Source: Pseudomonadota bacterium
GTDB taxonomy: Bacteria > Myxococcota_A > UBA796 > SXON01
Reading direction: 5' to 3'
Assembly (NCBI GenBank): GCA_030685065.1
Contig: JAUXQH010000043.1
Span: 1-37,684, forward strand
Length of the DNA: 37,684 nt
Positions 23,732-32,500 of the stretch are shown piece after piece. Every line of letters begins with the position of its first letter. Within the stretch, counting starts at the first letter, position 1. The notes beneath the pieces were generated by a model. It did not search any database. It saw only the letters and a list, made by a program, of their open reading frames with translations, and had not been told where the DNA came from. A program made the position numbers and the translations under genes.

Positions 23732-24577
23732 TCACGAACGGACGCGACCGTCCTCCCCCACGACGAACGGCCCCGCGGGGATCCGCGCGGGATCGAGGCG
23801 GGCGTCGACGAGGCGACCGGGGGGAAGGCCGAGCAGCGGGAGAAGCGTGGCCCACACGCGATCCGGGGTCCACCCCGCGTCCCGAAGCGCCCCGATGCCG
23901 GTGCTGCCGTGCGACTTCGACAGCTTCCTTCCGTCCGCGCCCAGGAGAACGGGCACGTGGAGCCACGACGGTGGCGACCGCCCGAGCGACTCGTACAGCC
24001 GCATCTGGACGGCGGTGGCATCGAGGAGATCCGCGCCGCGCACCACCTCCGTCACGCCATCCCGTGCGTCATCGATCACGACGGCCAGCGGGTACGCGGC
24101 CTCGCCGTCGGCGCGGACCAGGACCGGATCGTCCTCGGGGACGATCGCGCAGGGACCGCGCGCGCGGTCGACGAACGCCACGGCCCCCGGCGGCGTGCGG
24201 AATCGCCACGCCCCCTCCCCCGGACCAAGGCCGGCGTGCGCCTCGCGGCACGCGCAGGCCCGCGCGAGGCGAGCGGCGCGGTTGCACGTGCAGCGGTAGG
24301 TGGAGACCCCGTCGAGGGAGTAGGCGCGCCCCGACTGCGGGGGCACCTCCTGGTCCCAGTCGATCCCCAGCCAGAGCAGATCGCTCCGCTGGGCGGCGGC
24401 CACCGCTTCGCGCGCGCGCCCCCGGTCGAGGTCCTCGACGCGCAGGAGGAGCCTCCCACCCGCGTTCCGGATGGAGAGCCACGCGGCCCCGAAGGCCAGC
24501 GCGTTCCCCAGGTGGAGCAGGCCGGACGGGGTGGGCGCGAGGCGGCCGACGGGGCGTGGCAGGGGTGCGCGCGTCAT
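23732..24577 (-). CDS. gluQ: Glutamyl-Q tRNA(Asp) synthetase
   Basis: 281 residues, the short GluRS-paralogue length without an anticodon-binding domain. ATG at 24577. The class I HIGH-like motif is PTPSGLLHLGNA (16-26) and the KMSKS-like motif is GRKLSKSHGS. Zinc-type cysteines occur as C96-x-C98 and C108-x-C110, as in GluQ zinc sites. RVEDLDRGR and VVIDDARDGVTEVVRGADLL are typical. The enzyme attaches glutamate to the queuosine base of tRNA-Asp in the cytosol. It is 46 nt upstream of the SDR gene on the same strand, with no functional link apparent. Confidence 0.94.
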   Translation of the reverse strand: MTRAPLPRPVGRLAPTPSGLLHLGNALAFGAAWLSIRNAGGRLLLRVEDLDRGRAREAVAAAQRSDLLWLGIDWDQEVPPQSGRAYSLDGVSTYRCTCNRAARLARACACREAHAGLGPGEGAWRFRTPPGAVAFVDRARGPCAIVPEDDPVLVRADGEAAYPLAVVIDDARDGVTEVVRGADLLDATAVQMRLYESLGRSPPSWLHVPVLLGADGRKLSKSHGSTGIGALRDAGWTPDRVWATLLPLLGLPPGRLVDARLDPARIPAGPFVVGEDGRVRS

Positions 24578-24704
24578 CGATCCGGCTCGAATCGAGGATC
24601 ATCCGATTTTCTTTCACCGGACACGAGGGGGCACTCCGGGATATTCGCGGCGGATGCAGCTTGAACGTCATCTTTTGCTATCTGGATTCCCCACCGACTC
24701 GAAG
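24578..24704. other. A/T-richer divergent promoter region
   Basis: 127 nt between gluQ (minus) and the dehydrogenase-like gene (plus). It is clearly less GC-rich than the flanks, with stretches such as CGATTTTCTTTC and CATCTTTTGCTATCTGG. TTGAAC occurs on the plus strand, but no correctly spaced -10 follows. Part of this region is open in the plus frame (from ATG 24654), but its codons end mostly in A/T, unlike any gene here, so it is treated as non-coding. Confidence 0.4.
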
Positions 24705-26093
24705 ATGTACCTCGATCTCCATGCGCCCTGGGACGGGCGTTTCGTCGCGCGTATCGCGCAAGCCGGGCCCATCGAGGCCTGGCTCGCGGCGCGCGCCGCC
24801 GAACGTGCGTTCCCCCACACCCGCCAGCTCGCTCCCCGCCGGCGCGCGGGCATCCTCCGGGCGCTCGCCGCCGCCGTGCGGGATCAGGGCGAGGCCCTGG
24901 TCCTTCTCCTCCGGGACGAGGGCGGGAAGCCGGTGAGCCTCGGGCGGGTCGAGGTGGAGCGCTCTCTCGCCACCCTCGAGGCCTGCGCGGCGGAGGCGCT
25001 CCGATCCGACGTCGGCCTCGACACGCCCCGCGCGGTGGGCCGGCGCATGGTGGTGTCCCGCACCGCGCCCCGGGGCCCCACATTGGCGCTCACCGCCTTC
25101 GCGTCCCCCCTCCTCGGGGTCTGCCTGAAGCTCGGCGCCGCCGTGGCCGCGGGCTGCCCGATCGTCGTACGCCCCTCCCCCCGGACCCCCTCGCCGGCGC
25201 TCGCGCTCGGCCTCGCGCTCGTGAACGCCGGCTGGCCCGAGGGCGCCATCTCCGTGCTCCCGTGCGACGAGGGCGTCGCGGACCACCTCGTGGCCGACCC
25301 CCGCTTCGCCACCGTCACGTTCGCCTGCCCACAGCGGGCGTCCTGGCGTACGCCGGAGCGGTGCGAGCGCCGTGGCCTCGTCCTGGACCGGCACACGCAC
25401 GTCACCGTGCTCATCGAGGCCGACGCGGACCTCGACGCCACCGTGGAGCAGCTCGCCCGGGACACCTACGCCCACGCCGGGCAGCTCTGCACGTCGATGC
25501 AGCGGATCCTGGTCCACGAGCGCGTCCACGCCGAGGTCTGCGCGCGGTTCGCGCTCGCGGCGGCCGCGGTCCCGCGAGGGGATCCGGGCCGCGAGGACGT
25601 CGTGTGCGGGCCCATCATCGACGCGGACGAGGCCGCGTCCATCGAGGCCTTCTTGATGCGCGCCGAGACGCTGGGCGCCACGCGGCTCGTCGGCGGGGAC
25701 CGGATCCGGAACCTCGTGACCCCGACGGCGCTCCGGGTGGACACGCAGGTGGCCGCGCCGCTCCTCGACCTCTTGAGTGACGAAGCCTCGGGGCCCGTCG
25801 CCGTGATCGAGCCGTACGCGTCCCTCGAGGCCGCGCTCCACAGCCTCAACCGACAGCAACGCCTCTCCGACACCGGGCTCTACACGCGCTCCATGGCCAA
25901 GGTCTGGCAGGTGTTCGAGCGCCTCGACGGCGGCGCCCTCGTCCACAACGGCCACCCTCACGGCGTGGCGGCTGTTCCGAAAGGCGCGGCGCACGAGGGC
26001 TCGACGGACGTGCCGGTCCGGCAGACCGCGGGCGAGGCGCGGCGGGCGATGGACACGCTCTGCGAGGCGCGCAGCCTGTTCCTGAACGGGTGA
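24705..26093 (+). CDS. Aldehyde-dehydrogenase-superfamily protein with altered catalytic site
   Basis: 462 residues from ATG at 24705. The in-frame ATG at 24654 is rejected because the 17 codons between have A/T-rich third positions. ALDH fold is clear along the length: helical start (EAWLAARAAERAF), LKLGAAVAAGCPIVVRPSP, VNAGWPEGAISVLP, ADADLDATVEQLARDTYAHAG, and Q260-L-C262 with the nucleophile Cys. Other key residues differ. The catalytic Asn of the PWNF motif is Ala133 (TAFASP). The cofactor Lys is Arg156. The general-base Glu of ELGG is Asp228, with the GG lost. The TGS motif is FACPQ. It may be slow, use another cofactor or substrate, or act only by Cys chemistry. Confidence 0.8.
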   Translation: MYLDLHAPWDGRFVARIAQAGPIEAWLAARAAERAFPHTRQLAPRRRAGILRALAAAVRDQGEALVLLLRDEGGKPVSLGRVEVERSLATLEACAAEALRSDVGLDTPRAVGRRMVVSRTAPRGPTLALTAFASPLLGVCLKLGAAVAAGCPIVVRPSPRTPSPALALGLALVNAGWPEGAISVLPCDEGVADHLVADPRFATVTFACPQRASWRTPERCERRGLVLDRHTHVTVLIEADADLDATVEQLARDTYAHAGQLCTSMQRILVHERVHAEVCARFALAAAAVPRGDPGREDVVCGPIIDADEAASIEAFLMRAETLGATRLVGGDRIRNLVTPTALRVDTQVAAPLLDLLSDEASGPVAVIEPYASLEAALHSLNRQQRLSDTGLYTRSMAKVWQVFERLDGGALVHNGHPHGVAAVPKGAAHEGSTDVPVRQTAGEARRAMDTLCEARSLFLNG

Positions 26094-26097
26094 CCCG

Positions 26098-27258
26098 TCA
26101 GCGCTCGTCGGCGCCGATATCTGGCGTGGCGTCTCGCGCATCGCCGTCGATGTCGTCCGTGACGCCCTCGGTCACCGCGCCCGCGTCGATCGCGGCGCTG
26201 CCGTCCGCGAGGTGGAGATCCCCCGAAGCCGCATCCACGAAGTCCGCCGCCGTGGGCGTCACGTTTCCGGAGGCTGCGCCGCCGCCGCCGTCGGACACGC
26301 TCGCGAGGTTGTTGGCCAGCACGAGCGACTCGGAGAATGCCCACGCGAGGTCGCCGCCCCAGATGGAGGCGTGCGCGACCGTGCCGCCGCAGGCGTCCTC
26401 GACGCGGAGCCCGCCGCCCACCACGAACACGTTGCGGATCGCGCCCCCGTAATGGCCGACGAGCGGGCGATCCGGGCAGGCCGTATCGGCGTAGACGCGC
26501 TCCTCCCCCTCCTCGTATTCGTTCTCTCCGAGGGCGATGCCCGCGCCGCCGCTCGTCGTCACCCGGCTCCGCTCGACGATGGTGCCGGAGCTCCCCGTGG
26601 CAAAACGGATCCCCGGCTGGTCGCACCCCGGCGCGTCGATGCGGGCGCCGTAGACGTGCGCATCCTGGGCCTGCACCCCGTCGATGCCGACGCCGCAGGT
26701 CTCCGTCCGGACGACGGTCACGCAGGCCACGACCGCGTCGTCGCTGTACACGCCGCGCTCGGGGAGCACGGCCACGCCGATGTCGCCGGGATCGACGATC
26801 TCGACGCCGTAGACCCGCGCGCCGCTCGCCCCCCGGATCCCGACGGCGTTTCCGTAGGCGTGCGAGACGGTGACCTCGGCGAGCAGGGCGCCCTCGCCGA
26901 GGGTGACGAGCTCGGTGGTCGCGTAGCCGCCCTCGAGCACGACCGCGCCGGGGTCCCCGGAGGCGGATCGCACGGTCACGCCGGGCGCGATGGCGAGGTT
27001 GTGGAAGGCGTCCCCGCCGGTGAGCGTGTAGGTGCCGTCGTCCAGGAGGTAGACGGCCCCGGGCGGGGCGTTGGCGAGGGTCTCGCGGAGGGTGTTCGCG
27101 TCCTCCGGGCCGACCCGAAACCCGTTGCCCGTCGGCAGCGTCGAACAGTCGCCCGGGAGCACGATCGGCTCGGGGAGCACGGCGGTATCGTCGTTCTTGT
27201 CGCCGGGATCCGTGCAGCCGACCAGCGCGAGGAAGGCCGCCACCCCTGCTCTAGCCAC
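26098..27258 (-). CDS. Cys-containing beta-helix lipoprotein (last gene of the redox operon)
   Basis: 386 residues from GTG at 27258, overlapping the TlpA-like gene by 8 nt. A very short signal peptide ends in ALVGC, a lipobox. An Asp/Asn/Lys linker leads to a right-handed beta-helix with repeats such as VTVRSASGDPGAVVLEGG, YGNAVGIRGASGARVYGVEI and GGAGIALGENEYEEG. It ends DIGADER, a common closing motif of such surface proteins. Beside the lipid-bearing Cys there are six more (GDC, VVAC, TETC, APGC, DTAC, EDAC), enough for three disulfides. Placed last in an operon with thiol-redox enzymes, it may be their substrate (inference). No catalytic site recognised. Confidence 0.83.
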   Translation of the reverse strand: MARAGVAAFLALVGCTDPGDKNDDTAVLPEPIVLPGDCSTLPTGNGFRVGPEDANTLRETLANAPPGAVYLLDDGTYTLTGGDAFHNLAIAPGVTVRSASGDPGAVVLEGGYATTELVTLGEGALLAEVTVSHAYGNAVGIRGASGARVYGVEIVDPGDIGVAVLPERGVYSDDAVVACVTVVRTETCGVGIDGVQAQDAHVYGARIDAPGCDQPGIRFATGSSGTIVERSRVTTSGGAGIALGENEYEEGEERVYADTACPDRPLVGHYGGAIRNVFVVGGGLRVEDACGGTVAHASIWGGDLAWAFSESLVLANNLASVSDGGGGAASGNVTPTAADFVDAASGDLHLADGSAAIDAGAVTEGVTDDIDGDARDATPDIGADER

Positions 27259-27823
27259 CCTTGAGGACCTTCTCGACCGCCGCGTATTCGGGCTCGCTGA
27301 CCGAGCCCATGCGCACGCAGCGCACGCGCTGCTCGGGATCGATGAAGAGGTGCACGGGGATGACCGCGCTCGCGTCGAGCCCGACCGAGGTGAGCCACCC
27401 GCCGAGCTGGGTGAGATCGGCGAGGCGCATGCTGGGGGGCGCGGTCGGGTGCGAGCCGCGCCACTTCGTCACGTCGGCCGCCGTGTTGTCGACCGAGAGG
27501 AACTGGAGCGTCACGTCGACGCCGGCCTTCGCGAGCCGGGCCTGCCACTGGACGAGCATCGGCATCTCTTCGACGCACGGCTCGCACCAGGTGGCCCACA
27601 TGTTCACCCAGGTCCACCCGTTTCCGGCGGCCATGGGCGCGCCGTCGATCGTGGGGAGGGCGAACGTCTTCGCGGCTTCGGCGCTGGCGCGCACCTCGCA
27701 GAAGTCCTCGACCGAGGTCTGCTTCACGGGCGCCGCCGGGACGGCGTCGAAGCGAGAGGGCGGCGGGGCCGCGGGCGCGGCGGGCTCGCCCGAGCAGGCG
27801 AACAGGGAGAGGAGCGCGATCAT
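27251..27823 (-). CDS. TlpA-like thioredoxin-fold lipoprotein
   Basis: 190 residues. ATG at 27823 overlaps the upstream gene's stop as ATGA. The signal peptide MIALLSLFAC gives a lipid-anchored protein facing the periplasm. A Pro/Ala linker, then the thioredoxin fold: WVNMWATWCEPCVEEMP has the W-C-x-x-C site (CEPC) and VIPVHLFIDPEQRV holds the cis-Pro-like region. Several inserts resemble TlpA/ResA proteins, which reduce or isomerise thiols of exported proteins. It sits between an OmpA-like protein and a Cys-bearing beta-helix lipoprotein, downstream of a VKOR-DsbA fusion. That fits a dedicated thiol-handling set. Direction of the reaction (oxidising or reducing) is unknown. Confidence 0.88.
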   Translation of the reverse strand: MIALLSLFACSGEPAAPAAPPPSRFDAVPAAPVKQTSVEDFCEVRASAEAAKTFALPTIDGAPMAAGNGWTWVNMWATWCEPCVEEMPMLVQWQARLAKAGVDVTLQFLSVDNTAADVTKWRGSHPTAPPSMRLADLTQLGGWLTSVGLDASAVIPVHLFIDPEQRVRCVRMGSVSEPEYAAVEKVLKGG

Positions 27824-28515
27824 AGGCGACAATCGATCCAGGCGATGAAGGCCGAGCGGTTCAGATCCTGCGGCTGGCACGTCTCCGTGCTCCCGCTGCG
27901 CTGCCAGGAGCAGAACTCCTGGTCGAGCTGCTGGACCTCCTCGCCGAGCCAGAGGAGCCCGAGCTCCTTGTCGAGGTCCGGATCCTTGAACGTGGCCTTG
28001 AGGTGGCTGAGCACCGCCTCGCCGCGCTTCTGCGACAGGTCGCGGTTGTAGACCTCGGAGCCCTCCGGCGAGGACCGGGACACCACGAAGAAGTAGCTGG
28101 CGCCGCGCTGATCGGCGAACAGGCGGTCGAGGAGGGCGGTGTCCCCCGGGTCGAGCTCGTCCGATTCCTTGTCGAACTGGATGATGCCGGCGCGATCCGC
28201 GAGGGGGAGGAACAGGGCGTTGAAGTCCCCGCCCGCCACCGTCGCGATGTTCTTGGCCTCGAGCGGCTGGCAGCCGCGCACCTCCCCGTTGGAGAGCAGG
28301 CCACAGCTCTGGAGCACGCGACGCAGCACCTTCTTCAGGTCGGCGGAGCAGTAGCCCTCGTCCGCGGCGGACGCGACAGCCACGGCGGGCGCGTCGGACG
28401 GGGTCAGCTTGGCGAGCTCGAGCCGGCCGGAGGCCTGGTTGACCCAGGAGCCGGTGAGGGCAGTGGGGACGAGCAGGGCAGCGCCCGCGATCCCGAGATG
28501 GATGCCGGTGTTCAT
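27820..28515 (-). CDS. Exported OmpA-like domain protein with six cysteines
   Basis: 231 residues. ATG at 28515 overlaps the VKOR-DsbA stop as ATGA. An N-terminal hydrophobic segment (LGIAGAALLVPTALTGSW) is a signal peptide or anchor without a lipobox. The C-terminal half resembles the OmpA peptidoglycan-binding fold: IIQFDKESDELDPGDTALLD, then VVSRSSPEGSEVYNRDLSQK and RGEAVLSHLK. This is the usual F-x-S...L and R/K-L-S-x-x-R-A-x-V-x-x-Y/L pattern, only partly kept. Cysteines occur at YCSADL, QSCGLL, RGCQPL, EFCSW, TETCQP and the end WIDCRL. All could be handled by the disulfide enzymes of the same operon. Probably periplasmic, perhaps wall-associated. Confidence 0.75.
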   Translation of the reverse strand: MNTGIHLGIAGAALLVPTALTGSWVNQASGRLELAKLTPSDAPAVAVASAADEGYCSADLKKVLRRVLQSCGLLSNGEVRGCQPLEAKNIATVAGGDFNALFLPLADRAGIIQFDKESDELDPGDTALLDRLFADQRGASYFFVVSRSSPEGSEVYNRDLSQKRGEAVLSHLKATFKDPDLDKELGLLWLGEEVQQLDQEFCSWQRSGSTETCQPQDLNRSAFIAWIDCRL

Positions 28516-29771
28516 CGCGTACCTCCCTTCGCCTGGTTCGTGGGCCCCTGGTTCTCGAGCAAGCGGGTCAACGCGTACTCCATCCCCAGATCGGTGTCCT
28601 CGTCACAGAGCTTGACGCCGTTGATGTAGAGCTGCGGCGTGAGCACCGCGAGCTGGTTGGCGACGGCCCAACGCAGCGACTTGTTCAGCCTGGCCTTGAC
28701 CTTGTCGCTGCCGAGGCAGCTCTTCATCTCGGGGAACTTCGCGAGCACCATCGCGCCGGCGGCGGCGGGGTCGGCCTTGGTCGCCTCCCGGATGGGGGTC
28801 TGGTTCTCGAACGCCCAGGCCACGACCGCGTCCGCCTTGCCGGGCTCCGCGCAGAGCACGGCCTCGCTGATCGTGCAGGCGCCGGGGTGAACCGCGCTGC
28901 CGACCATCCAGTTGCAGGTGTTGTCGAGCGGGAACATGATCGCCTTGCGCGACATCTGGTCTTCGAGGCCAGACGCCCCGAGCCGGGTCTCGAAGCCCTT
29001 GCACGCGGGGCAGAGGGGGTCGAACACCTCGATGGCCGCGGCGCCCTGGCCCTGCGGCCCGAGCGGCACCATCACGTCGTACGGATCCTCGGGCTTGGCG
29101 AGCGCGCCACACGTGCCGGCGTACCCCGAGTAATCGGGCATCGCGATCAGGTAGACGAGCACGGGGACGGCGACGAAGCCGACGCCCTGCCCGAAGGAGA
29201 GGGCGTGCCCGCGCATGTCGCCCATCCCTGTCTCGGTGTCCTCACCGAGGATGCCGATCTCGGAGCCGAGCCGCGCCTGGCCGCTGGCCCGGAGCTCGAG
29301 CAAGGCGGCGACGAAGCACACGAGGCTCGACACGTAGATGCCGATGCAGAGCTTGCAGGCGGCGTCGAGCTCGACGAGGGAGAGGTAGCCGAAGACCAGC
29401 GACGTGAGCAGCGGGAGCGCCGCGGCGGCCACGAGGAAGAAGCGCGGCCCGCGATCGTCGGAGCGACGATTCACGAGCAGGTCGATCCCGCGAAACAACA
29501 GGAACGCGAACACCGACATCGCGGGCAGGGAGACCGGGAGGCCGCCCCAGAGGACACCGCGCATCACGGACGAGTACGGGCTCATCATCGTGGTGTGGCA
29601 CCCGGAGGCGCCGCTGGCGTCCGGGTTGTCGAGGCCCGGGATGAACGAGCAGTGGATGCTGTGGACCTGTCGGTCGAGATGCTCGACGAAGTCGTGCGTG
29701 CTGAAGCCGGCGAAGAAGAGCCCAGCCGCGGCCGCGACGACGAACAGGATGGTGTACGGCGAGAAGCGCAT
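28512..29771 (-). CDS. VKOR-DsbA fusion, membrane disulfide-forming enzyme
   Basis: 419 residues. ATG at 29771. Residues 1-210 carry at least four to five membrane helices (around FVVAAAAGLFFAGF, LPAMSVFAFLLF, FFLVAAAALPLLTSLVFGYL and YVSSLVCFVAALLE, plus VGFVAVPVLVYLIA). The VKOR quinone-side pair is C139-x-x-C142 (ACKLCIGIY), with likely relay cysteines C41 and C58 on the first periplasmic loop. After the membrane part, a thioredoxin/DsbA domain has C254-P-A-C257 (FDPLCPACKGFE). It ends with LTPQLYINGVKLCDED as the cis-Pro strand. The fused protein can oxidise exported proteins and pass electrons to quinone. It is the first gene of a four-gene overlapping operon. Confidence 0.92.
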   Translation of the reverse strand: MRFSPYTILFVVAAAAGLFFAGFSTHDFVEHLDRQVHSIHCSFIPGLDNPDASGASGCHTTMMSPYSSVMRGVLWGGLPVSLPAMSVFAFLLFRGIDLLVNRRSDDRGPRFFLVAAAALPLLTSLVFGYLSLVELDAACKLCIGIYVSSLVCFVAALLELRASGQARLGSEIGILGEDTETGMGDMRGHALSFGQGVGFVAVPVLVYLIAMPDYSGYAGTCGALAKPEDPYDVMVPLGPQGQGAAAIEVFDPLCPACKGFETRLGASGLEDQMSRKAIMFPLDNTCNWMVGSAVHPGACTISEAVLCAEPGKADAVVAWAFENQTPIREATKADPAAAGAMVLAKFPEMKSCLGSDKVKARLNKSLRWAVANQLAVLTPQLYINGVKLCDEDTDLGMEYALTRLLENQGPTNQAKGGTR

Positions 29772-29792
29772 GGAGGGAAGCCCCGTGGCGGC

Positions 29793-29821
29793 CGTATGAA
29801 CCCGTTCTACGCCGCTGTCAA
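29793..29821 (-). promoter_or_regulatory. Promoter of the VKOR-DsbA operon
   Basis: Minus strand: TTGACA (29821-29816), 17-nt spacer, CATACG (29798-29793). The -35 is perfect and the spacing ideal; the -10 is weak (3 of 6). It lies in the 105-nt gap to the divergent C39-like gene and ends 21 nt before the ATG at 29771. Confidence 0.5.
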
Positions 29822-29876
29822 GGGCTGGCTCGGGGACGAACTATGGCATGCTGGCGTAAACACCCCTGGAGACGAC

Positions 29877-31169
<1,293 letters not shown>

Positions 31170-31190
31170 GCCCACGTGTCTCCGGGCGTT

Positions 31191-31205
31191 GCGGGGGGAC
31201 CCCGC
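31191..31205. terminator. Possible hairpin between converging genes
   Basis: GCGGGG-GGA-CCCCGC lies in the 54-nt gap between the C39-like gene (stop 31169) and the epimerase gene (stop 31224, opposite strand). The stem is only 6 bp with a tight loop and no T-run on either strand, so the call is weak. Confidence 0.25.
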
Positions 31206-31223
31206 CCCAAGATCCCCGAGGAC

Positions 31224-32060
31224 CTACAGCCCCGCCGCGTCGAACCTTCGCGGCGTGATTCCCGATGCCGCCTGGAGCGGCGTCGGATCGGCCGTGTCGT
31301 CGGTCGCGAAGGTGGCGAGCGTGTCCGCCGAGAAGTTCTTCAGGAACCGCCCGCCGATCTTCGCCAGGACCTCAGGTACCTCGAGGATGCGCACCCTCCG
31401 ATCGCCGTCGTTCGAAGCGGCCGCGATGCGCTTGATGATCTCCCGAACGGAGATCGCCTCGGGCCCGCCGGCGTCGTAGGCGGCGTTCCACACGCCACGC
31501 TCGAGCAGGGCGAGGATGGCGCCGTTGAAGTCGTGCACGTGGACCGGCTGGCGGAGCACGTCGGCGGACCCGGGCACGGGCACGAACGGCGCGCGACGGA
31601 CCAGCTTGGCGAGCGTGGCGAAGCTCTCGACGTGCGTGGGCTTGTGCGTGGCGTGCGCGGGGCCCCACGGGGCGCACGGGCGCACGATGAGCCACGGCTT
31701 GCCCGACGCGCGCACGCGGGCCTCGTCCTCGACCCGCGACTCGGCGTAGGCGTTCTTTCGCGGCCAGTGCACCATCGTGCTCGACGCGTACACGACGGGA
31801 AACCCCCACTCGAGCACGGCGTCCATCATCTTGCGGTTCTGCTCGCGAGCGTCCTTCGCCATGACCTTCGCCGCGAGGTGCACCACCACGTCGACCTTCG
31901 CCGGCGAGAACGACGTCACGTCGGCGGTGATGCACTTCACGCCGTCCACCAGCATGGGCGTGTTGCGCCAGAGCCCGAGCACATCGTGCCCCTGGGATGC
32001 CGCCAACGAACAGAAATGCACCCCGACGAACGACGACGCGCCGGTGACCAGGATCCTCAC
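31224..32060 (-). CDS. NAD-dependent epimerase/dehydratase-family protein
   Basis: 278 residues from GTG at 32060, which overlaps the upstream stop as GTGA. Extended SDR fold: VRILVTGASSFVG (GxxGxxG-type loop at 7-13), a VVVHLAAKV strand, then YASSTMVHWPRKNAYAESR, VRPCAPWGP, and VHVHDFNGAILALLE. The catalytic Tyr is Y105, but the Lys of YxxxK is replaced by Arg (R109). Dehydrogenase activity is therefore uncertain. The fold is typical of nucleotide-sugar or steroid-type epimerases; the substrate is unknown. It is the last of three overlapping minus-strand genes. Confidence 0.82.
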   Translation of the reverse strand: MRILVTGASSFVGVHFCSLAASQGHDVLGLWRNTPMLVDGVKCITADVTSFSPAKVDVVVHLAAKVMAKDAREQNRKMMDAVLEWGFPVVYASSTMVHWPRKNAYAESRVEDEARVRASGKPWLIVRPCAPWGPAHATHKPTHVESFATLAKLVRRAPFVPVPGSADVLRQPVHVHDFNGAILALLERGVWNAAYDAGGPEAISVREIIKRIAAASNDGDRRVRILEVPEVLAKIGGRFLKNFSADTLATFATDDTADPTPLQAASGITPRRFDAAGL

Positions 32061-32500
32061 GCTTGACCTCGAATGGCGATCAGGACGGCCACGCCGGGCC
32101 CGAAGCGGTGCAGATCGGGGAGGAACCCGGCCGCGCGGCACCAGGCCTCGATCGTCGCGGTGGTCTGTACGTGCTCCAACGCGTCGCCGAACTGCTCGGG
32201 CGCGTCGATGTCGGCCTTCGGAAACGACCACATCACGTCCCCCACGACGAGGAGGCCGCGGGGCGGCAACAGCGACGACGCGGCCTGGATCAGCGCGCGC
32301 TGGGCCCCCGGGAGGAGGCGGCGCAGCGAGCCGTGCAGGCAGATGATGGAGAGCCCCGGCGGCGGATCGACCAGTGCGTCGCGACGCGCGAGGGTGCGCA
32401 CGCGGGGCGCCAGCACGTCGGCCACGCCGTCGTCTCCGATGTAGAGCACGATGTCCTCGGGCGTGGGCGAGCACGCCTCGACCACCACGCGCGCCGTCAC
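32057..32500 (-). CDS. Small methyltransferase-like protein
   Basis: 147 residues from GTG at 32500, overlapping the upstream stop as GTGA; a GTG at 32488 with GGAG 11 nt upstream is an alternative. The pattern is a shortened class I SAM methyltransferase: DIVLYIGDDGVADVLAP in place of the glycine-rich motif I, LSIICLHGSLRRLLPG, then SSLLPPRGLLVVGDVMW, and EAWCRAAGFLPDLHRFGPGVAVL at the end. Motif I lacks the normal GxGxG, so it may not bind SAM. The gene would be about 60 residues shorter than usual methyltransferases. It lies in the middle of a coupled operon, which supports it being real. Confidence 0.6.
   Translation of the reverse strand: MTARVVVEACSPTPEDIVLYIGDDGVADVLAPRVRTLARRDALVDPPPGLSIICLHGSLRRLLPGAQRALIQAASSLLPPRGLLVVGDVMWSFPKADIDAPEQFGDALEHVQTTATIEAWCRAAGFLPDLHRFGPGVAVLIAIRGQA

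Noticed and set aside
24654..24704. Upstream ATG start for the dehydrogenase-like gene
   Set aside because: The 17 codons before 24705 end mostly in A/T, unlike all genes here, and do not match the ALDH N-terminus.
24678..26141. Open frame of about 490 codons opposite the dehydrogenase-like gene
   Set aside because: No domain or signal; the plus-strand frame shows full ALDH fold conservation.
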